Shown here: positions 26,580 through 30,830 of the stretch, piece after piece
Position numbering within the stretch: position 1 is the stretch's first letter
Layout: each line of letters starts with the position of its first letter
Assembly (NCBI GenBank): GCA_018700655.1
Contig: JABIUG010000251.1
Span: forward strand, 1-30,830
DNA from: Rhodospirillaceae bacterium
Lineage (GTDB): Bacteria > Pseudomonadota > Alphaproteobacteria > SP197
Length of the DNA: 30,830 nt
Reading direction: 5' to 3'
Notes under the pieces: generated by a model
The model's input: the letters and a program-made list of their open reading frames with translations, nothing else
What the model was told of the DNA's origin: nothing
The model's database searches: none
Translations under genes and position numbers: made by a program

Positions 26580-26600
26580 CGGAAACACCCCACGTTTCCG
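26580..26600. repeat. Perfect 7-bp inverted repeat in M81 leader region
   Basis: CGGAAAC (26580-26586) and GTTTCCG (26594-26600) pair perfectly around a 7-base spacer. The repeat lies in the 143-base gap between the FrhB-like stop and the M81 start. There is no T run on the minus-strand 3' side, so it is not a standard terminator. It could be an operator or an mRNA hairpin for the M81 operon. Confidence 0.35.
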
Positions 26601-26664
26601 AGTGAATTAAGCGATTGCGCTCTGCTTCATGGCCTATCGCCTCTGTTGCAGGCCTGCTCGTCGA

Positions 26665-27918
26665 TCACACGAGAGGTTCGCGGTTTGCACCTTCCCTGAT
26701 GCGCCGCACGGTGCCTTCTTCAGCCCGCCTGTCATCCTCCGCGCCGAGCATGGCGACCATCTGTTCCCCACGGAACCGATCAAATCGGGGTGCCGGCTGG
26801 CCCTCACACACAAGCGCCCTGACACGTGCCGGGTTTTCGACCTTGCGCGCGATGTGGTCGGAATGCTGCTGATCCAGCTCTTCGATCGTGAATGGCTCGA
26901 GCTCGATCGCGCCGGCTTCCGCGGCTTCGGCGACCAGGCGCTCTCCGGCTTTCGTGCGCGCAATAAAGAGATTCGCGCCGTCTCCTTCTTCATGAACCGG
27001 CTTGCCGCCGACCATGACCCAGGCGTACGGGCAGGAAACATCGGAGAGCTCACCAATCGCGTCGGGGCAGATCTTGCATCGAAACTGGATGTCATAGGTC
27101 CATGGTACGTCACCGCTGAACCAGACCTTATCGTAGGTCAGGTCAAACTCACGTCCATCGCGGGTTTCGACATGGGTCGGACCGGGCCAGCCATTGCCGC
27201 GCCAGCGAAAACGCGAGACCTCTTCGGGCTCGACACCGTGATACCGGACGATCTTGTCAGCCGTGTGACGGGTCGGCAAACCGCCACAGAAGATCGTGAT
27301 GAGAAACGGGATCTGTGCCTCGACGCGCGCGTCGACCTTGCCCAGGCTGCGAATGGCGGCTACATCACAGGGTTTGGCGAGCACGGCAAATCGGATGCCT
27401 TCATCGAGCAGACGCTCGACATGGCGCAAGGGCGCCGCCGGGCCATAACGCGATTGGGCGCCGGAACGCACCTCTTCCACGGACCGGCTGACCAGTGCAT
27501 CCGTATCCATCGGCGATGTTGCCGATGCACGAACATGCACCACGGCATCAACCTGGCCGGTTTCCATGAGATAACAGCCCAACGCGGTCATCGCGCCAAC
27601 GGCCGCAGAGCGGAAACGCAGGTCTTCATCACTTGACCAGCCGCGCTCCATGGTCCGGATCGGACCCCAGATGTCATGCATCACGCCCTTGTCGGCGACC
27701 TGTTCGGGATCGGGTCCTGTCACCACGATGCCGGGACACACCGCACGGATGGTCGCCATCGGATCTTCAGGCATGGGATCTTTTACATGAGGCCGCATCT
27801 GGCCGTCGGACGTGAGCCCCATTTCCACCAGATCCACGCCGACGATGCTCTCACACAGGCCACAGCCGATACACAGACCGTGGCTGACGATCGTTTCGAG
27901 ATCAAGCGTGTCATGCAT
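26665..27918 (-). CDS. FrhB/FdhB-like iron-sulfur flavoprotein (coenzyme F420 hydrogenase beta-subunit family)
   Basis: 417 residues from the ATG at 27918. An N-terminal ferredoxin-like motif, Cys16-x2-Cys19-x2-Cys22 (LCIGCGLC), with Cys61-Pro (AVCPGIVV), should bind a [4Fe-4S] cluster. RYGPAAPLRHVERLL at 158-172, AKPCDVAAIR at 181-190 and Cys281-x2-Cys284 (FRCKICPDAIGELSD) are typical of the FrhB N- and C-terminal domains that hold FAD and further clusters. Family members pass electrons between flavin, Fe-S and a partner (F420, ferredoxin or another carrier). A bacterium with these neighbours need not make F420, so the partner is uncertain. It overlaps the GNAT gene by eight bases, which suggests coupling. 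No F420-biosynthesis gene is visible. Confidence 0.85.
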   Translation of the reverse strand: MHDTLDLETIVSHGLCIGCGLCESIVGVDLVEMGLTSDGQMRPHVKDPMPEDPMATIRAVCPGIVVTGPDPEQVADKGVMHDIWGPIRTMERGWSSDEDLRFRSAAVGAMTALGCYLMETGQVDAVVHVRASATSPMDTDALVSRSVEEVRSGAQSRYGPAAPLRHVERLLDEGIRFAVLAKPCDVAAIRSLGKVDARVEAQIPFLITIFCGGLPTRHTADKIVRYHGVEPEEVSRFRWRGNGWPGPTHVETRDGREFDLTYDKVWFSGDVPWTYDIQFRCKICPDAIGELSDVSCPYAWVMVGGKPVHEEGDGANLFIARTKAGERLVAEAAEAGAIELEPFTIEELDQQHSDHIARKVENPARVRALVCEGQPAPRFDRFRGEQMVAMLGAEDDRRAEEGTVRRIREGANREPLV

Positions 27919-28546
27919 CGGGATAAGGCCTTTTGTACTGATAGGTCGTGCCTTCCACTTCCATGCCGACTCGTTTTTGCATCCGGAGAGAGGCCGCATT
28001 GGTGGAGCGCACGAAAGAACGAATTTGGTCCACGCCCAGGTTGTGCCCGGCAGTGATCGTGCGGCGTGACAGTTCCAGTGCAACGCCACTGCCCCAGTGT
28101 TTTCGCGCAACGCCAAGGTTGCAGACGAAAGCCTCCTTGGTGATATCGACGAATCCCGCCACGTCGCCGCTCTCGCTTTCGCGTGCGACGATCATGAACC
28201 GTCCCTCTACGGTAAAGACCCGTTCGACCTCTTCAGGTGCCGTGAAGTAAGCCACGGCATCATGGGCATAAAGCCGCCGGTTCTGATCAGCTATCTGGGC
28301 ATTGGTGGTCTCATCACCGCCCCGGTAGATGTCGAATCTGAAACCCTCGATTTTGAGTTCAGGGTAGGCCTCGGGCACACGCTGCATGTGATAATTGGTT
28401 TCCATCAGCATAAAGCCGCGCACCTTGAGAAATGCCAGGCCCGGCTCGTTGTGATCGGCTACGGACGACAGGAAATTTCCCTGTTTGCCTGCCATGCTCA
28501 CGGCACCAGCGGCAACAACAACGATGGCGACGAGCCAGCGGATCAT
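27911..28546 (-). CDS. GNAT-family acetyltransferase with shortened N-terminal domain
   Basis: 211 residues from the ATG at 28546, supported by GGAGGG eight bases upstream. Residues about 75-211 are a GNAT domain: MIVARESESGDVAGFVDI, FVCNLGVARKHWGSGVALELSRR (acetyl-CoA-binding strand and helix) and STNAASLRMQKRVGME. Before it, FLSSVADHNEPGLAFLKVRGFML looks like the end of another GNAT domain, so the ancestor was probably a tandem-GNAT protein whose first domain has lost its front part. The new N-terminus is hydrophobic (WLVAIVVVAAGAVSMAG), giving a weak membrane-anchor appearance that may be accidental. It overlaps the FrhB-like gene by eight bases. Acetyl transfer to an amine is likely; the acceptor is unknown. 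It could also be a decaying gene. Confidence 0.68.
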   Translation of the reverse strand: MIRWLVAIVVVAAGAVSMAGKQGNFLSSVADHNEPGLAFLKVRGFMLMETNYHMQRVPEAYPELKIEGFRFDIYRGGDETTNAQIADQNRRLYAHDAVAYFTAPEEVERVFTVEGRFMIVARESESGDVAGFVDITKEAFVCNLGVARKHWGSGVALELSRRTITAGHNLGVDQIRSFVRSTNAASLRMQKRVGMEVEGTTYQYKRPYPDA

Positions 28547-28599
28547 CCGCTTTGCCCTCCACGACAAATCAAGAAACACCGCACGCCCTCACGGCAGCG

Positions 28600-28644
28600 T
28601 GGATACCCGGACCTATCCGGCCTCAAGTGGTATCCAAGGCCGGA
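28600..28644. repeat. Two interlocked 8-bp inverted repeats (pseudoknot-like arrangement)
   Basis: Arms A TGGATACC (28600-28607) and A' GGTATCCA (28629-28636) are perfect inverted partners. So are B TCCGGCCT (28616-28623) and B' AGGCCGGA (28637-28644). The order A-B-A'-B' interlocks them, so in RNA they would form either an H-type pseudoknot or two mutually exclusive hairpins. They lie in the 145-base gap between the DMFase-like stop (28692) and the GNAT start (28546), both on the minus strand. No T run follows, so simple termination is unlikely. Confidence 0.5.
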
Positions 28645-28691
28645 AGTAAACCTAGAACAGATCGTTGACGGGCGGAATGGAGTGCAAAAGC

Positions 28692-30830
28692 TCACGCGAT
28701 CGCCTGCGTTGCCGGTCGCGAAGCGTCAAAGCCCTCAAACGGCTCTGGATCGAGGAAACGCACGACCACATTCGACATCAGTCGCGCGACGTGGTTGTTA
28801 TAGCCCTTGACCGGGAGAGAGCCGCCAAACGCGATGGAACCGGTCGAAAACACCGCACCACCGCCTTCGAGCTCGAAAAAGGTCATGTCGGCGTGAACCT
28901 TGGGATGGTCATCAGCCATGACCGGCTGGTTCGAGGTAAGTTCTTCAAGCACAACCATCATGCCGTCGCTGTGGTCTTCGGAACGGGCGACCACCAGCGC
29001 ATGATGCGGTGTTCCCAGCGCGACATCGGCGCGGTCGAGTTCCAGTCCTGCAGCACCACCGCCGACCAGGCCGAAATCACCGATAACCTCGTCGTCGATC
29101 CCTTCGAAAATGAAGGCCGCGCGAGGATCGTTGCTCTCATCGGTACGCCGATAATAGGTCGAGCGGTCGAAACCCTGAGCGGTGAACCCGATCCCCACCA
29201 TTTCCTGTGGCGCCCGCCCGGCCCGCCGCCACAGGCCACCGTATTCGCCACTGAAACTCATGAAGGATTCGCCGACCTCCGATACCCATGACCGGGTTCC
29301 GCCCTCGGTCTTGCGGCACTCGATGACACCGGGTTTTTCGGCGTGATAGGCGATCCGCCAATAAAAGCCGTTTGCCCCGGAATAGATCATGCGCCCGCCA
29401 CGCTGCAGCCAGGCATCGAGGCCATCGAGCATTTCGGTCGTGTGGTATTCGGGATGTGTGCCGGTCACCAGCACCCGATAACCATCCAGAACCTCTACCC
29501 CTTCAGCGTGCAGTTCTTCATCGGTCACGACATCGAAGCTGTGCCCGGCATGCTCCAGCCAGGACGTGATGTGGGTATCGGCAACCAGGCCCCAGACGCG
29601 CCCTCTGGGCCGCAGGTTCAGCACCGGGCGCAGGCGCGACGAAACACTGACACCGCTGCCATCGGAATGGGTGTCATAGGTCGAAAGGCCATATTCGGAA
29701 TGGGTCTGAAGAAAACAGTCCGAGAGCGCCATCTGGGTGCAACGGAACTGTTTCATCTCGACGCTGTCGTTACGGAAATGCCGACCGGAATTAGCATAGG
29801 CCATGTAGGTCGCCGTAGGCAGCAGGAAACAGATGTCCGCGGTGCGCTGGCCCCTTGGTGGAACCACGGCGAACGGAACAAACTCCTCGGCGTCTCCGAC
29901 CGTCACATGAAGTGCATAAAGCGCACTTCCGGTCCCGTCGGGTACGGTCCAGGCATGGCTTTCGTCCCAGCCGGCATCATAGACATTGTCGTCATGGAAG
30001 TGGATCGCACCATATTCATCCGGCGCGTGACGCCAGCACATCTCCCGGCCCGACCAGGCCGCACCCCGCACCCCGCGCTGGGGCATATGCAGGACCTCGC
30101 CATCATGGCCATTACCGGAGATATCAACCATACGTTCGCCGGAAATGTCCTGCGAAAAGTCCCAGGCGCCGATGATCGCATCACGTACCGCCCCCGCCCG
30201 GGGGTCGGCCTGCGCCAGGGCTATGGCCTCGCCCTCGAGAGCGCATCCGGCCAGGCGCGGCGCCTCGATGCGACCGTTGAAACAACCGGCGTGATAACCG
30301 CGACCGTCATCATGTTCGTGATGCCAGGCCGCCATCAGCAAGGGTCCGGCACGGCCCGTTGGTTCGACCGGCAGCGCGACGGTCCTTGTCGTGCCGTGAC
30401 CGCCATCAAGCGGCTCCTGCACCAACACGGCCGACCCGCTGGTACGATCATAGCTCGCCGCCAGGCGATACCAGGCCCGTTTCACCAGGGGCACACCGGT
30501 TGTGATCCACACACTTGCCTTGCCGTCTCCAACAACCAGTCCGGCAGCACCATCGTCACCGACAACCAGGCTGGCGCCCGTGTGTTCGGTCTGCGACCAG
30601 GTGCCGATGATACCCTGACGTCCGTTCTCGGGCGTCGTCGCCATGACCAGCGCCTGCAGCGTGAATCCATCGCTGCACTCAAACTCGGGCGCAGACGGAA
30701 CCAGGCCGTGTGAGCCCGCATGAATGACCTGGTTCTTGCCCGAATGATTTCCGCTCAGGGGCGTGTCGATCGGTTCCTCGGAGAAGGGCGCGCCCTTGGG
30801 ATTGTCATCGGCACAGATCAGACGCACCAG
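28692..30830 (-). CDS. DMFase large-subunit-like protein, paralogue 3 (5' end outside window)
   Basis: Partial: the frame is still open at base 30830 (..LVRLICADDNPKGAPF), and alignment with the paralogue at 2007 suggests that roughly 35-40 N-terminal residues are missing. About 712 residues are visible. The LamG-like part (FTLQALVMAT..QGIIGTW) is followed by the catalytic part with candidate iron ligands Tyr in TYMAYANSG, Tyr in STYDTHSDGSG and Glu in HPEYHTTEM, plus GANGFYWR and GEYGGLWRR. The 40-residue spacing of the two tyrosines matches paralogue 1. Like the other copies it has no small-subunit gene beside it in the window. It lies on the opposite strand, about 24 kb from the first pair, so it is not part of that tandem array. 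It may be cotranscribed with the GNAT and FrhB-like genes. The substrate is unknown; an N-substituted amide is the family-based guess. Confidence 0.85.
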   Translation of the reverse strand: MVRLICADDNPKGAPFSEEPIDTPLSGNHSGKNQVIHAGSHGLVPSAPEFECSDGFTLQALVMATTPENGRQGIIGTWSQTEHTGASLVVGDDGAAGLVVGDGKASVWITTGVPLVKRAWYRLAASYDRTSGSAVLVQEPLDGGHGTTRTVALPVEPTGRAGPLLMAAWHHEHDDGRGYHAGCFNGRIEAPRLAGCALEGEAIALAQADPRAGAVRDAIIGAWDFSQDISGERMVDISGNGHDGEVLHMPQRGVRGAAWSGREMCWRHAPDEYGAIHFHDDNVYDAGWDESHAWTVPDGTGSALYALHVTVGDAEEFVPFAVVPPRGQRTADICFLLPTATYMAYANSGRHFRNDSVEMKQFRCTQMALSDCFLQTHSEYGLSTYDTHSDGSGVSVSSRLRPVLNLRPRGRVWGLVADTHITSWLEHAGHSFDVVTDEELHAEGVEVLDGYRVLVTGTHPEYHTTEMLDGLDAWLQRGGRMIYSGANGFYWRIAYHAEKPGVIECRKTEGGTRSWVSEVGESFMSFSGEYGGLWRRAGRAPQEMVGIGFTAQGFDRSTYYRRTDESNDPRAAFIFEGIDDEVIGDFGLVGGGAAGLELDRADVALGTPHHALVVARSEDHSDGMMVVLEELTSNQPVMADDHPKVHADMTFFELEGGGAVFSTGSIAFGGSLPVKGYNNHVARLMSNVVVRFLDPEPFEGFDASRPATQAIA

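Overview
The window is a gene-dense, high-GC stretch (long open frames on both strands, all intergenic gaps under about 190 bases) that looks like the chromosome of an alphaproteobacterium. This rests on codon bias, the many ATGA or GTGA gene overlaps and the mix of catabolic families; it is an inference, since no rRNA or other marker gene is present. I see no tRNA, rRNA, insertion sequence, integrase, CRISPR array or origin. No gene-free stretch exceeds 300 bases.

Layout. 1-4223 (+): two tandem N,N-dimethylformamidase (DMFase) large-subunit-like genes, the first cut by the left edge. 4236-6477 (-): a Fe(II)/2-oxoglutarate oxygenase translationally coupled to a TPR-ATP-grasp protein. 6559-7062 (-): a GFA-type zinc protein. 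7248-8840 (+): a solitary Tat-exported family 5 substrate-binding protein with a good terminator. 8905-12253 (-): a coupled three-gene unit of a trimethylamine/dimethylamine-dehydrogenase-like flavoprotein, an SDR and a cupin. 12377-16678 (+): a DadA-like FAD oxidoreductase broken by an in-frame TGA, an arginine-deiminase/DDAH-fold amidinohydrolase and two tandem S33 peptidase paralogues. 16831-18888 (+): a TPR protein, a CDP-glycerol-phosphotransferase-like protein and MsrB.

26521-18958 (-): a probable six-gene operon: M81 (MlrC-like) metallopeptidase, SDR, sulfotransferase-like protein, lipoprotein hydrolase, ADP-forming acyl-CoA synthetase and MATE exporter. 30830-26665 (-): a third DMFase large-subunit-like gene cut by the right edge, an N-terminally shortened GNAT protein and an FrhB-like iron-sulfur flavoprotein. 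Two interlocked 8-bp inverted repeats lie between the DMFase-like and GNAT genes.

A common theme is breaking C-N bonds: DMFase-like amidohydrolases, a DDAH-like amidinohydrolase, an amine-dehydrogenase-like flavoprotein, a DadA-like amine oxidase relic, aminopeptidase-like hydrolases and M81. My reading is an accessory catabolic region for N-substituted amides, methylated amines or modified peptides. The substrate is unknown, and key binding residues of the amine dehydrogenase are changed. The most interesting points are the three DMFase large subunits without a visible small subunit, the altered substrate bowl of the TMADH-like enzyme, the TPR-ATP-grasp/oxygenase pair, the M81-to-MATE operon and the interlocked inverted repeats.
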